Below, in pieces: positions 35,501-43,784 of a stretch of DNA of 52,022 nt (position 1 is its first letter; each line of letters starts with the position of its first letter). The stretch is from UBA11524 sp965646445. Lineage in GTDB: Bacteria > Bacillota > Clostridia > Christensenellales > Aristaeellaceae. The translations under genes were made by a program, and so were the position numbers. The notes under the pieces were generated by a model. It ran no database searches. It saw only the letters and a list, made by a program, of their open reading frames with translations, and was not told the DNA's origin. The stretch spans positions 1 through 52,022 of the forward strand of contig CBFFZW010000025.1 of assembly GCA_965646445.1 (NCBI GenBank), read 5' to 3'.

Positions 35501-38500
35501 GGCCCTGCTGCCCACCTGGCACGGGCTACCCTATCGGCGCTACCGCCTGGCAACCCTTCTGCCGGAAGCCCCGGGTGATGTTTCCACCGAGCATTGCGGC
35601 ATCTACGGGGCTTGTTTGCGCTGCGCCGCCCAGGGGCTTCGGGCGTGTCTTTCGGACATCCCCGAAGCTCTGCGGGAGCTGCCCGCCCGCCTGGACGCCC
35701 TGGCGCAGGCCTTCGACTGGAGCCGCCTGTACGACGCCGAAGCCTCGCTGTTCTACCGCTGCGTCCACACGGACTCCGATACCCCGGAGGGCCATCACAG
35801 CCTCTACGCCTCCCCCGCGCTCCTTTGCAGCTATCTGGCGGTCATGAGCCGCAGCGTGCCCCTCCGGCACTTCGCCGCGCTTTCCACCGTCCGGGCCGCC
35901 CTGGGGCATGACGCTCCCCTTTGCAGCGCCACCGGCTCGGCGGAGGATTACCTGCTACCGCTGCTGCTGCTCCCCGCAGCCCTCGGTTCCCCCATGGCCC
36001 GCACGGTGGACGTGCTGCTGCGGGAGGAAAAGCGGCGGGGGCATGACGGCATGTTCGGCCTGTCCGCCTGCGCCGTCTGGGCCTTTGACCAGCAGATGAA
36101 CTACCAGCTCCGCCCCCTGGGCCTGCCCGGACTGGCCATGGAGGCGTCCTCCTCCGGCCCCGCCGTCGTCCCCTACGCCTGTGCGCTGGGACTGCCCTTT
36201 GATCCCGCCGCCGCCCACGAAAGCCTCACCCGCCTGCGCAGCCACGGCATGCTCACCCATCTGGGCTTCTACGACAGCCTTGATCTGGACATCAACCGCC
36301 TGCCCGACGGCACGGAGCAGGAGCCCGTGCGTATCCACCTGTCCGGCCATCAGGCCATGCTGCTGTGCGGGCTTTGCAACGCCCTGACCGCCGGGAGCCT
36401 GACGCGAACCTTCATGGCCATCCCGGAGGCCGCGGCCTTTTCCTCCCTGCTGCGCCGCCCGGAAGACCGGCATCTGGTGCTTCCCCCGCGGCTGATGCAC
36501 CCGGAATCCGCCGTCCGCCGGGAACCGCCCTTCCGCCGTGACGCCCGCACCGGCGTCCTGCCCCTGGACGCGCACCTGATCGGCTCCCCCGAGGCCAGCC
36601 TGCTCATGAGCGCCCAGGGCCTTGGCGTCCTGCGCTGCCGGGGCGTGAACCTCACGCGCTTCACCGGCGATCCCACCGGGGTGGAGGGCCCGCAGTTCTA
36701 TGTGGGCGACGGCATCCACGCCTTCCGCCTGGGCGCCCCTGCCCTGGAGGGAGAAACCGTCTTCGCGGAGGGCTGCATCCGGCTGACCCGCCGCTTCAGC
36801 AGCCTCCAATGCACGCTGACGGCCATGGTGGACCCGGCCAGCGGCACCTTCCTGCACACGCTGGAAATCGCCAACCTGTCCGCCGCCGAGCGCTATGTGG
36901 AGGTGGCGGACTGCCTGGTTCCCGGCTTTGCCGATGACGCGACTCCCTGCGTCCAGGCCGAGCGCCCCTCCGACCGGGTGCTGACGCTGACCCGCCGCGC
37001 CGGACAGGGCGACGCGCCCATGACGCTATGCCATGTGCTCACCACCGCCGATCCGCTCATCGCCCTGACCAGCGTCACCGACCGGGCCCGCTTTCAGGGC
37101 GCGGGCCATACCCTGCGCCAGCCTGCCGCCCTGGCCGAAACCCTGTCGGACGGCTTTGAGCCCGCGCCGCTCCTGCCCTGCGCGGCCTTCCGTATGAAGC
37201 TGTCCCTGGGGGTGCGGGGCCGTGCCGTGCTGATTTTCACCACCCGGCTGCTTCGCCCCGGCGAGGGCTTCTCCCTGGAGAGCATGACCCCGCGGATGAC
37301 CGACCTGCCGGGGCTGCTTACCCTGTCCAGGCTGGCATGCCGGGCCGTCACCGACACCCTGAACGTACGGCAGGCCCGGGCGGCGGTGCTGTCGCGGCTT
37401 TGCGGCCCCTGCCTGTGGTCGGGTCAGCCCCACCAGGGCGCGGTGTCCCCCCTGACGCTCCCCCTGTCCTCGCTGACGGACACCGGGCTGAACCTCACCC
37501 TGCCGCTGATGACGGTGATGCTCTACACCCCCGACGGCATACCGCTCCTGCGGGAGGCGGCGGAGGGCGCGGCCTGGCTGACCCTCTCCGGGCAGCCCGC
37601 CACGCTGTGCGTGCTTTGCGGCGGCGACCATGCCGAAACCGCCCGAAAGGCCGCCGAGGCCGCGCTGGCCGGCAGCCTTCTCCGCCAGCAGAAGCAAGCG
37701 GCGGTGCTGATGACGGCCGAACTGCCCGACGGCGCCCGGGATACCCTGGCGGCGGTCTCCCGGCTGGTACTGTACGAATCGGCGGGTTCCCTGGCGGAGC
37801 AGCTGGACGCCCTGACATCACCCCTGCCCTCCGCCGTGCCCAGCGCACCGCCTGACGACGCACCGGCCCTTGCCCAGGAGCCCCTGCGCTTTGCCGGGCC
37901 CTATGGCGGCTTCCAGGATCAGACGGATGATTACGTCATTCGCCTGGAGGGCGACGTCCGCCCGCCGCTTCCCTGGAGCCAAACGCTGCATGGAGAGCGC
38001 GTCGTCAGCCGCTGCCATGACGGCGGATTGGGGGCAACGCGGCTGGGGGCGCTCGCCCTCACCGGCCCTTCCGCGGACGCCCTCTGCCCCATGCCCGCCG
38101 AGATTCCCTATTTGTGGGAGGATGGTGCGGTCTTCACCCCCACGCCCCTGCCCCTGGGCGGCTCTCTGGCCTGCCGTGTCCAGCACAGCCCCGGTCAAAC
38201 CACCTGGCATACCCTGGGCCACGGGCTGGACTGCACCCTGCAGGCCGCCGTCATCCCCGACGCGCACTACGTCCTGCGCACCCTGCGGCTGAAAAACCTG
38301 ACCGGCCGGGAGCGCTCCGTGACGCTGGCGCTGGCCTGCCGCTTCAGCACCCATGGCGGCCTGACGTACCTGACGGAAATTCCCGGCGGCATGGCGGCCA
38401 CCTTCCCCGGCGAAACTCAAACTGGTTGGCTGGTCATGCCGGAAGGCGGCTGCACCGCGCTTCGCCGCAACGCCTCGGTCTTCTTTGGCCACGGCGACGG

Positions 38501-40115
38501 CCAGCCCCACGGCATCGACGCCCCTTCGGAAGACACCGGCGACCTGGCGCTGCTGATCCGGCCTCTGTCCCTGCCCGCGGGCGGAAGTGCGTCCGTCACC
38601 TGGCTGCTGGGGGCCTCCCCCACGGCGGACGGCATGGAGCAGGTCATGCGGCGCGTGCTGGACGGCGGTACCTCCGCGATTTTCCGCCTGTCCCGCCAGC
38701 GCTGGGCCTTCACCCTTTCCGCCCTCACCGTCTCCACCCCAGACGACGCCCTCAACCTCCTGATGAACCGCCTGCTGCCCTGGCAATGCCGCCTTCCGCA
38801 GGAGGACGGCTGGCAGGATCTCGTCAGCCTGCTGCTTCAGCTGCCCGCCCGCGCCCTCACCGAGCCCGCGTACACCCGCGCCGCGCTGCTTTTGTGCGCC
38901 CGCCATCAGTACGAATCCGGGGACGTGCAGCGGCGTTGGAAGCGCCGGGAGGAGGGCGTGCGTACCCGCTCGATGGGCGTCCGCCTGCTGCTGCCCCTGA
39001 CGGCGGCCCGTTACATCGCCCTCACCGGCGACAGCGGTGTGCTGGGCGAGGAGCTGCCCTACCTGCTGGATTCCTCCGCCGCCGATGCCCTCGATACCCC
39101 CGGGCTGACGGCGGAGCGCTTCCCCCTCCACGACCACTGCATGAGGGCGCTGACCAGCGTCCGCCTGGGCGTTCACGGCCTGCCGCTGGCGGGCGCCGCC
39201 GAGCAGGATGACGATGTGCTTCCCGGCTCCGGCGAGAGCGTCGCCTTGGCCCTGCTGTTCGCCCAGGCGCTGGCAGCCTACGCCTTCTGCGCGGAAGGCG
39301 AGGAGCGGGCCGAGATCGAAGCCGTTCACGAACGGATCACCGCCGCCATTCAGCAGGCGGGCTGGGATGGTTCCTGGTATTTGTTGTCCTATTTGCCCGA
39401 CGGACGGCCCATCGGCAGCGCTCAGTACCCCGAATACCGCCTGGACGGCGTAACCCAGGCCTGGGCGGTAACGGCACTGGGCAGCACGGAGCGTACCCAG
39501 CAGGCCATGGCTTCGGCCTGGCAGCAGCTTTATGAGCCGTCAGCGGGGCTCATGCGCGGCCTGACGCCCCCCGTGGAAAGCCTGCGCCTCGGTTCGGCGG
39601 CAGCCCTGCTGCCCGGCGTCGGGCGCAACGGCGGCCAGGATACCCTTTCCGCCGCTTGGCTGCTGGAGGCCCTGGCGCTCCTGGGCTGGCACGACCGGGC
39701 CTGGCTGGTGCTGGACGCGCTGACGCCCCTGCTCCGCACGGAGGACGCCGACCGCCATCGTCAGCCGCCGTATCTGCTGCCCAGCAGCGTGACCGCGCCG
39801 CCCCATACCCCTGGTCAGGCGCTCTTCCCCGCTGATGCGGGCGTCGCCGCCACTCTCTACGACGTGGTGCTGCGCCATCTGCTGGGGCTGAACAAGCAGG
39901 GCGACCAGGTTCGCCTGACGCCCCATGTGCCGCCCCGGTGGGACTTCTTCTCCCTGACCCTGCGCCATGGCGCGTCTACCTGGCATTTCCATGCCAGCCG
40001 GGATACCGCCGCTCTCACCTGCGACGGCGAGCGCGTAACTGCCGATGCCATCACCCTGACGGATGATGGACGTATTCATCAGGTAAGGGTGCCGATCAGG
40101 GCGGGGGAAGGGTGA
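32538..40115 (+). CDS. giant NdvB-like (GT84 / glucoamylase-like / GH94) membrane protein, degenerate motifs
   Basis: The 2525-residue protein has the order of cyclic beta-1,2-glucan synthase. There is an N-terminal membrane segment (4-20), more at about 386-425, a GT84-like region (about 450-740), membrane segments at about 755-825 and 852-895, a glucoamylase-like domain (about 950-1310), and two beta-sandwich/GH94 parts to the C-terminus. Family motifs are eroded. The GT84 DxD site (TLDADT-like) reads TLTPEAT near 585-591, and the R-W-x-R-G-D-W-Q box reads RDARRVWQ at 720-727. The glucoamylase SES site reads SACAVW at 1176, and the GH94 boxes DWNDG and ENGGQYTH read EQDDD (2222) and RNGGQDTL (2363). 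AAAGGA lies 9 nt before the ATG. The frame is fully open, so it is not a pseudogene by sequence. Confidence 0.85.
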   Translation: MAQTVILLIALILLLALGWLALRKQHGLAEPQASQTGDSAEAVAALALRTPWRRGGRLHLPRGLLRLLSGLLSTHEAGSAMEILRTEGRSLTLFLLTLRRDLRHARALPADERGTPRMLLLARELVRLNSPCDAESLSAALACWHEVSTTTLAERMALPLCLRLALWERLGALLTDLRQDLAEARRGRHLAKRLVSSRKPMALLSSVRLSDACLDALFLALRQGEHTTFLSALNDHLAQQDITPGEAALRHSRHQAMLSEGLVYAHMALTRLATLDWPAAEESADPLHLLFQEDPAAVYPAMTPQSRLDYRRLAAHWARLFHTDETRLARTILQLCREAEADGLGNHVGWYLLEHRGTAALHRQLRSRRGAVMLAFRRHALGVYRGLLFLADVLAAWGLLELGCSLWLLALPLIPASLLLRAALDALFRQLLPSVPAPQMQVSRVTKELRTLVVIPAVLHQRSEAIPMVRRLLLARKAFPEGAIDCLLLGDYGDSLTQTAGDDSAITFAARSAVEAIDRPEGRFLYLHRRRVYNKPLHRYTGRDDRHGAVECLSRLICEGACPDEFDEATVAPAFLHHRYAFVLTLTPEATPAPDMLLPLLGTLLHPLNARRETAEGVRGVSMAQPRILPDPESLRTHITRWHARERRLPWPRLIRCTEASAVRLFRPEDVLAATDDVLSAADATHLLLGELAGCAQTEDTVAYLAQPASLAGWLRRAQRDARRVWQLLPWLTPWISPGGALRRNPLSHGSRFILRSRLWRVLVTPMQLLCLLYATAAANLPLMLIALLAPELPSLFPLSPHTVMGLVSHAVLLPLRAVVRAVGLAEGVWRILTHKDPALPFQRPESLAAIESWSQCLAAIAVAGLSFLRLPPFWPGLALGAVFAFFPLMHTRLDAPLRRRTPITDAADSDLTDMAQATWHYFEETVTDKTRHLPPVSLQIKPYRGPADAADTADIGLYLLALLAAKELSLISAEVMASRMSATMDTLALLPTWHGLPYRRYRLATLLPEAPGDVSTEHCGIYGACLRCAAQGLRACLSDIPEALRELPARLDALAQAFDWSRLYDAEASLFYRCVHTDSDTPEGHHSLYASPALLCSYLAVMSRSVPLRHFAALSTVRAALGHDAPLCSATGSAEDYLLPLLLLPAALGSPMARTVDVLLREEKRRGHDGMFGLSACAVWAFDQQMNYQLRPLGLPGLAMEASSSGPAVVPYACALGLPFDPAAAHESLTRLRSHGMLTHLGFYDSLDLDINRLPDGTEQEPVRIHLSGHQAMLLCGLCNALTAGSLTRTFMAIPEAAAFSSLLRRPEDRHLVLPPRLMHPESAVRREPPFRRDARTGVLPLDAHLIGSPEASLLMSAQGLGVLRCRGVNLTRFTGDPTGVEGPQFYVGDGIHAFRLGAPALEGETVFAEGCIRLTRRFSSLQCTLTAMVDPASGTFLHTLEIANLSAAERYVEVADCLVPGFADDATPCVQAERPSDRVLTLTRRAGQGDAPMTLCHVLTTADPLIALTSVTDRARFQGAGHTLRQPAALAETLSDGFEPAPLLPCAAFRMKLSLGVRGRAVLIFTTRLLRPGEGFSLESMTPRMTDLPGLLTLSRLACRAVTDTLNVRQARAAVLSRLCGPCLWSGQPHQGAVSPLTLPLSSLTDTGLNLTLPLMTVMLYTPDGIPLLREAAEGAAWLTLSGQPATLCVLCGGDHAETARKAAEAALAGSLLRQQKQAAVLMTAELPDGARDTLAAVSRLVLYESAGSLAEQLDALTSPLPSAVPSAPPDDAPALAQEPLRFAGPYGGFQDQTDDYVIRLEGDVRPPLPWSQTLHGERVVSRCHDGGLGATRLGALALTGPSADALCPMPAEIPYLWEDGAVFTPTPLPLGGSLACRVQHSPGQTTWHTLGHGLDCTLQAAVIPDAHYVLRTLRLKNLTGRERSVTLALACRFSTHGGLTYLTEIPGGMAATFPGETQTGWLVMPEGGCTALRRNASVFFGHGDGQPHGIDAPSEDTGDLALLIRPLSLPAGGSASVTWLLGASPTADGMEQVMRRVLDGGTSAIFRLSRQRWAFTLSALTVSTPDDALNLLMNRLLPWQCRLPQEDGWQDLVSLLLQLPARALTEPAYTRAALLLCARHQYESGDVQRRWKRREEGVRTRSMGVRLLLPLTAARYIALTGDSGVLGEELPYLLDSSAADALDTPGLTAERFPLHDHCMRALTSVRLGVHGLPLAGAAEQDDDVLPGSGESVALALLFAQALAAYAFCAEGEERAEIEAVHERITAAIQQAGWDGSWYLLSYLPDGRPIGSAQYPEYRLDGVTQAWAVTALGSTERTQQAMASAWQQLYEPSAGLMRGLTPPVESLRLGSAAALLPGVGRNGGQDTLSAAWLLEALALLGWHDRAWLVLDALTPLLRTEDADRHRQPPYLLPSSVTAPPHTPGQALFPADAGVAATLYDVVLRHLLGLNKQGDQVRLTPHVPPRWDFFSLTLRHGASTWHFHASRDTAALTCDGERVTADAITLTDDGRIHQVRVPIRAGEG

Positions 40116-40209
40116 TGTTCAGGGGTGAGTGAACCAATCTCACAGGTAGGGGTATACTTTTGGTCAACGGGGCAAGCGCCCTTTGCAGGGCTGCGAGTAA
40201 TAATGGCTC

Positions 40210-40518
40210 TACTTTCTCCACGGAGAAAGTAGCAAAGAGGTCTGGGGGCGGCTGAGTTCAACCTGCATGGCAAGTAGCAAAGAGGTCTGGGGGCGGCTGA
40301 GTTCAACCTGCATGGCCAGCCGCCCCCAGGCCCCCCGTGGCATAGCATGTTGCGCGTAGCCATAGGCAGCTACCAGCTAACACCGCCTCGCAGGGGCGGT
40401 CAGCCCCCTCCATTGGAACAGGTGTATAGGCAACATGCAGCGGAGTTTTTATATTGTTTGGCTTCGCGACGTGATTGCACATGGGACTGGCACCGTTGCA
40501 GTTGCAACGGTGTTTTTT
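40210..40518 (+). ncRNA. repeat module R, copy 3, with its own terminator
   Basis: Starts TACTTTCTC/GAGAAAGTA and ends in a perfect 10-bp hairpin CACCGTTGCA/TGCAACGGTG (40491-40512) followed by TTTTTT, a strong intrinsic terminator. It contains the 45-bp duplication at 40227-40316. It has the same class of 3' end as copy 2. Confidence 0.65.
40227..40316 (+). repeat. 45-bp tandem duplication inside module R
   Basis: Two adjacent identical 45-bp units begin at 40227 and 40272 with AAGTAGCAAAGAGGTC. The second unit alone keeps the pairing partner for the following CCGCCCCC strand. Confidence 0.9.
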
Positions 40519-40538
40519 CTTTGAGCAATGGGTTATGC

Positions 40539-40606
40539 GGCAGGGATTTCGCTCTGCGGAGCGACCAAAGGACTTTCCGGTCGCCCTTTGGAATCCTTCG
40601 GGGGGC
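40539..40606 (-). repeat. repeat module P, copy 3 (inverted)
   Basis: On the minus strand it reads CCCCCCGAAGGATTCC, then CCAAAGGGC with GTCCTTTGG, and the following CGCTCCGCAGAGCG hairpin. Confidence 0.8.
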
Positions 40607-40691
40607 CGATTCTTTGAGGGCTTGGAAACATGCAAAGCTGGCCACCCTACGGGGGCCCTGATCGCTTCGTCAGACTGTTATAGGAATCACA

Positions 40692-40931
40692 GGTTCCAGT
40701 CCCATGTGCAACCGGACATCCGAACTTTGCAGACAAAAGCCTTGATACATGTTTGACACTTGCCTGCTTCAATGGAGGCGGACAACCGCCCCTGCGAGGC
40801 GGGATTAGCTGGTAGCTCGGCTATAGCCACGCGCAACATGCTATGCCACGGGGGGGTTGGGGGGCGCTGGCCATGCAGGTTAAACTCAGCGCCCCCCAAT
40901 CCTCTTTGGTACTTTCTCTGAAGAGAAAGTA
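40692..40931 (-). ncRNA. repeat module R, copy 4 (inverted)
   Basis: Read on minus, it begins TACTTTCTC at 40931. Its second stem is GGGGGGCGCT/AGCGCCCCCC, a co-ordinated change from the other copies. It runs on into the T motif (GGGCCCCCGTAGGGTGGCC on minus near 40640-40660) rather than ending in a terminator. Confidence 0.6.
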
Positions 40932-40997
40932 CAGCCTAACGGCACCAATGCCCTGTAAAGGGCAAAACACCTTCGAAAAAGAACTTTTCAACGAGCA

Positions 40998-41060
40998 GAG
41001 GATTCCGCCCTGCGGGGCGGCCAAAGGGCTTTCCGGTCGCCCTTTGGAAACCTTCGCCCC
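40998..41060 (-). repeat. repeat module P, copy 4 (inverted)
   Basis: On minus: GGGGCGAAGG, hairpin CCAAAGGGC/GCCCTTTGG, then CGCCCCGCAGGGCGG. A GCCCTTTACAGGGC hairpin (about 40950) takes the Q position between it and R copy 4. Confidence 0.8.
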
Positions 41061-41087
41061 CTGCAGGCCGAGGATTACCAATCCTCA

Positions 41088-41747
41088 TCACTCCGCCGCC
41101 TTGTCCGCGCTCACCGTGCAGGTGGCGCCCCAGCGCCCGATCACCGTCACACCGGCAAAGCCTGCCGCCCGCAGGACTTCCATCTCGTGCTCCGCCGTCA
41201 GCGGCGTATCATAATGATAAAACCCGCCGTCCGTGATGCCCTCCCGAGCCCGCAGCGCCGCCAGCTCGGCAAAGTACCGCCGCTCGTGCTCGTCGGACTC
41301 CGCGAAGTAGTCCGTCAGGATGAAGCGGCCCCCCGGCTTCAGCGCCACGAAGAGCCGCCGGTACAGCCCCAGCTTGCGCTCCGCCGTGAAATGGTGCAGC
41401 GATTCCACCGACACCGCCGCGTCAAAGCAGCCCTCCCCCAGAGGCACGTCAAAGTACGAGCCGTGCACAAGGGTCAGGTCATATCGCGGCAGCTTCGCCT
41501 TCAGCCGCGCCAGCATGGCCTCGGACAGGTCGATGCCCGTGACGCTGGCCATCGGGTTCAGGGCGAAGTACGCTTCCAGCTCCAGCCCCGTGCCGCAGCC
41601 CAGATCCAGCACCCGGCAGCCCGGCGACATCGGCAGCTGCTCCGCCGTGAAAGGGTAAAACGCCGCCGCGCCCTCGATGCTTTCCAGCATGTGAGCGTCA
41701 TAGCCCGCCAGCCGCCGCGCGAAAAATTCGTCCATCTTTTCCAGCAT
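41088..41747 (-). CDS. class I SAM-dependent methyltransferase
   Basis: The 219-residue Rossmann methyltransferase shows the SAM-binding motif I VLDLGCGTGLELEAY (about 46-60), an acidic residue at the end of strand 2 (GIDLSEAM), and a motif IV-like SVESLHHF. The substrate is unknown; this class includes small-molecule and protein enzymes. The start at 41747 is preceded by GAGGAAGGA. It is divergent from rluA, with only 64 bp between starts. Confidence 0.9.
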   Translation of the reverse strand: MLEKMDEFFARRLAGYDAHMLESIEGAAAFYPFTAEQLPMSPGCRVLDLGCGTGLELEAYFALNPMASVTGIDLSEAMLARLKAKLPRYDLTLVHGSYFDVPLGEGCFDAAVSVESLHHFTAERKLGLYRRLFVALKPGGRFILTDYFAESDEHERRYFAELAALRAREGITDGGFYHYDTPLTAEHEMEVLRAAGFAGVTVIGRWGATCTVSADKAAE

Positions 41748-41764
41748 CGTTCTTTTCCTTCCTC

Positions 41765-41793
41765 TTGCCCCGCGCCGCCATCCGCGCTATACT
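41765..41793 (+). promoter_or_regulatory. promoter of the rluA-family gene
   Basis: TTGCCC (41765-41770), a 17-bp spacer and TATACT (41788-41793). No convincing promoter was seen for the divergent methyltransferase. Confidence 0.7.
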
Positions 41794-41811
41794 GATGGCG
41801 GAGGTGAGGGC

Positions 41812-42696
41812 ATGGAGCATATTGTCGCACCCGGCGAGGCGGGCCGAAAGCTGCGGGACATCCTGCGCCAGGTCATGGGCGTTAGCTATTCCGCCATGAA
41901 GTCCGCCAAGTGGGATCAGCGCATCCTGGTGGACGGCCGCCCCGCGCCGGTGAATACCGTTGTGCGGGAGGGGCAGCGCGTAACCATGCTGTGGCCGGCG
42001 GATCGCCCGGTGTACGCCCTGCGCCCGTATGACCTCCCGCTGGCCATTCCCTACCAGGACGAGCATCTGCTGGTGGTGGACAAGCCCGCGCCCCTGGCCA
42101 GCCAGTCCAGCGCCGCGCACCCGGATGATTCCCTCGAAAATGCGCTGTTCGCCCATTTCGGCTGCCCGGCGGATTTCATGTACCGGCCTGTCAACCGGCT
42201 GGACAAGGGCACCAGCGGCCTGATGGTCATCGCTCGGACGGCCCATGTCCAGCACCGCCTTCAGCAGCTGCTGCACACGCCGGACTTCCGCCGCACTTAT
42301 CTGGCCGTCACCCAGGGCGTGCCCGACCCGGCGGAAGGCGTGATCGACGCGCCCATCGCCAAGGAGGACGCCGCCAACATCCGCCGCGTTGTCCGGGCGG
42401 ACGGCAAGCCCTCCGTCACCCGCTACCGGGTGGAGCAGGTCAGCGGCGGCCGCGCCCTGGTGCGCCTGACGCTGGAAACGGGCCGCACCCATCAAATCCG
42501 CGTCCATATGCGGCACATGGGCTGTCCTGTCTGCGGCGACTTTCTCTATGGGGAGGAGCTCGCCGAGCTGCCCGGTCGCTTCGCCCTGCACTCGGCGGAA
42601 GTCGATCTGCGCCATCCCATCACCGGGGAGCGCGTCGTTCTCCGTTCACCCCTGCCGCCGATGCTGGAAGACCTGCTGCTTTCACCGCAGCCCTGA
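41812..42696 (+). CDS. RluA-family RNA pseudouridine synthase
   Basis: The enzyme isomerises specific uridines in RNA. The 294 residues have an N-terminal S4-like region, the LLVVDKPAPLASQ segment, and the catalytic aspartate in VNRLDKGTSGLMV. RTHQIRVHMRHMGCPVCGD comes near the end. The exact target (23S rRNA or tRNA) cannot be told from sequence alone. GGAGG precedes the ATG. Its last 77 bp overlap the convergent pyruvyl transferase gene. Confidence 0.93.
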   Translation: MEHIVAPGEAGRKLRDILRQVMGVSYSAMKSAKWDQRILVDGRPAPVNTVVREGQRVTMLWPADRPVYALRPYDLPLAIPYQDEHLLVVDKPAPLASQSSAAHPDDSLENALFAHFGCPADFMYRPVNRLDKGTSGLMVIARTAHVQHRLQQLLHTPDFRRTYLAVTQGVPDPAEGVIDAPIAKEDAANIRRVVRADGKPSVTRYRVEQVSGGRALVRLTLETGRTHQIRVHMRHMGCPVCGDFLYGEELAELPGRFALHSAEVDLRHPITGERVVLRSPLPPMLEDLLLSPQP

Positions 42697-43756
42697 GCCA
42701 CGCGATGCCTTCCGCGCGCACCGTTTCGAGCCTGGCATCCATGGCATCCCAGTCCATATCAGCAGCCATATCCGCCAGCCCAAGGGTCCTTGTCAGCTGG
42801 TCGATGCGGCTATTTTTGCTTTCCGGGTCATCCTCACGGTAGCGCCTGAGCACCGTGCAGGGGCGGTGGAGCATGGCCGCGAAGGCCGTGCCGTGGAAGC
42901 TGTCCGTGACAATATGTGCCGCCCCGGCCAACAGTCCCACCCAGGCCGCCGGGGACACGCCGTCCGCCAGGTCATGCCCGGACTGATACGCCGCCTCCGT
43001 CACCGGAAGCACGCGGATGGCCAGGCCCTTCTCCTTCGCCAGGCGGCGGGCCGTGCGCCAGTAGTCCGCATCCTCCCCAATGAAATAGCACAGCAGGTAC
43101 GGCTCATCTGCGGCGGGCGGTTCCGCCAGAGCCAGCCATTCCTCCCGCCCAATGAGCAGCACCGGGTCGGGCATGACGACGGGGCGGCTCCCCATGATTT
43201 GGTAAAGGGTCTCCGCGCCCTCCGCCTCCCGCACGGACACGGCGGCAAAGTCCCGTGTCAGCGCCGCCAGCAGACGGGCCTTGCGCCCCTCCGGCACCCG
43301 GCTGACGCCCAGGGACGGCGCATAGGCCAGCTTCGGCTGACCGGCCCTGGCGAAGTCCAGGAAATACGCAGGGTTCAGCCAGACCGGCGACCAGATCTGA
43401 TCCGAGCCGCACAGCAGGGCATCGTACCGCGCCGCCTGACGGCGGAGGGCGGCATGATCGGCGCAGGGAGGCGAGAGACGCATGTGCCAGGTGTAGAATG
43501 CCGCGAAGGACGCGGCCTTCTCCCTGGCGCCGGGGCGGCTGGCCTTAACGGCCTTTTTCCGCAGGCCCTCCAGGATGAGGCGGGGGGAATTGCCGCTGCG
43601 CAGGAGGTTGCGCACCTTCTCCGCGCGGGAGGGGCGGTAGTCGATGTGCTCCACATCGTAGCCCATGGCCGTCAGCACCCTTTGCAGCGCCCAGGCCTGC
43701 AGGGTGGAGCCATAGTTGTCGTTGTGCAGAAAGGTCATCACGCCCAGGCGGATCAT
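42620..43756 (-). CDS. polysaccharide pyruvyl transferase family protein
   Basis: The 378-residue protein matches the family that adds pyruvyl ketals to cell-surface sugars. The N-terminus is GVMTFLHNDNYGSTLQAWAL. DALLCGSDQIWSP is near 113-125, and AAHIVTDSFHGTAFAAML is near 283-300. In gut anaerobes such proteins often sit in surface-glycan clusters; here no glycosyltransferase is adjacent. The last 77 bp overlap rluA tail to tail. GAGGTG precedes the ATG. Confidence 0.88.
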   Translation of the reverse strand: MIRLGVMTFLHNDNYGSTLQAWALQRVLTAMGYDVEHIDYRPSRAEKVRNLLRSGNSPRLILEGLRKKAVKASRPGAREKAASFAAFYTWHMRLSPPCADHAALRRQAARYDALLCGSDQIWSPVWLNPAYFLDFARAGQPKLAYAPSLGVSRVPEGRKARLLAALTRDFAAVSVREAEGAETLYQIMGSRPVVMPDPVLLIGREEWLALAEPPAADEPYLLCYFIGEDADYWRTARRLAKEKGLAIRVLPVTEAAYQSGHDLADGVSPAAWVGLLAGAAHIVTDSFHGTAFAAMLHRPCTVLRRYREDDPESKNSRIDQLTRTLGLADMAADMDWDAMDARLETVRAEGIAWLRAAVKAAGLPASAAGVNGERRAPR

Positions 43757-43784
43757 GCCATCACCTCACGGTTTTGCTGCCCTC

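Larger units (their letters stand above)
40190..41060. repeat. composite structured repeat, region B (inverted relative to A)
   Basis: The modules read, left to right, R (+), P inverted, T inverted, R inverted, P inverted. This is the reverse complement of the order in region A. A and B therefore bracket the giant gene as large inverted repeats. The interval 40116-41087 holds no credible gene. Confidence 0.85.

Noticed and set aside
33147..35522. 791-codon minus-strand frame inside the giant gene, and similar frames opposite topB and pepF
   Set aside because: Low-complexity Gly/Arg/Gln-rich translations with no domain and no ribosome site; shadows of the real genes.
31495..41060. Composite transposon carrying the giant gene
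   Set aside because: No transposase, terminal inverted repeat with target duplication, or integrase was seen; only the inverted placement of repeats is supported.
40190..41060. CRISPR array
   Set aside because: Repeats are not regularly spaced short units with unique spacers, and no cas gene is present anywhere in the window.
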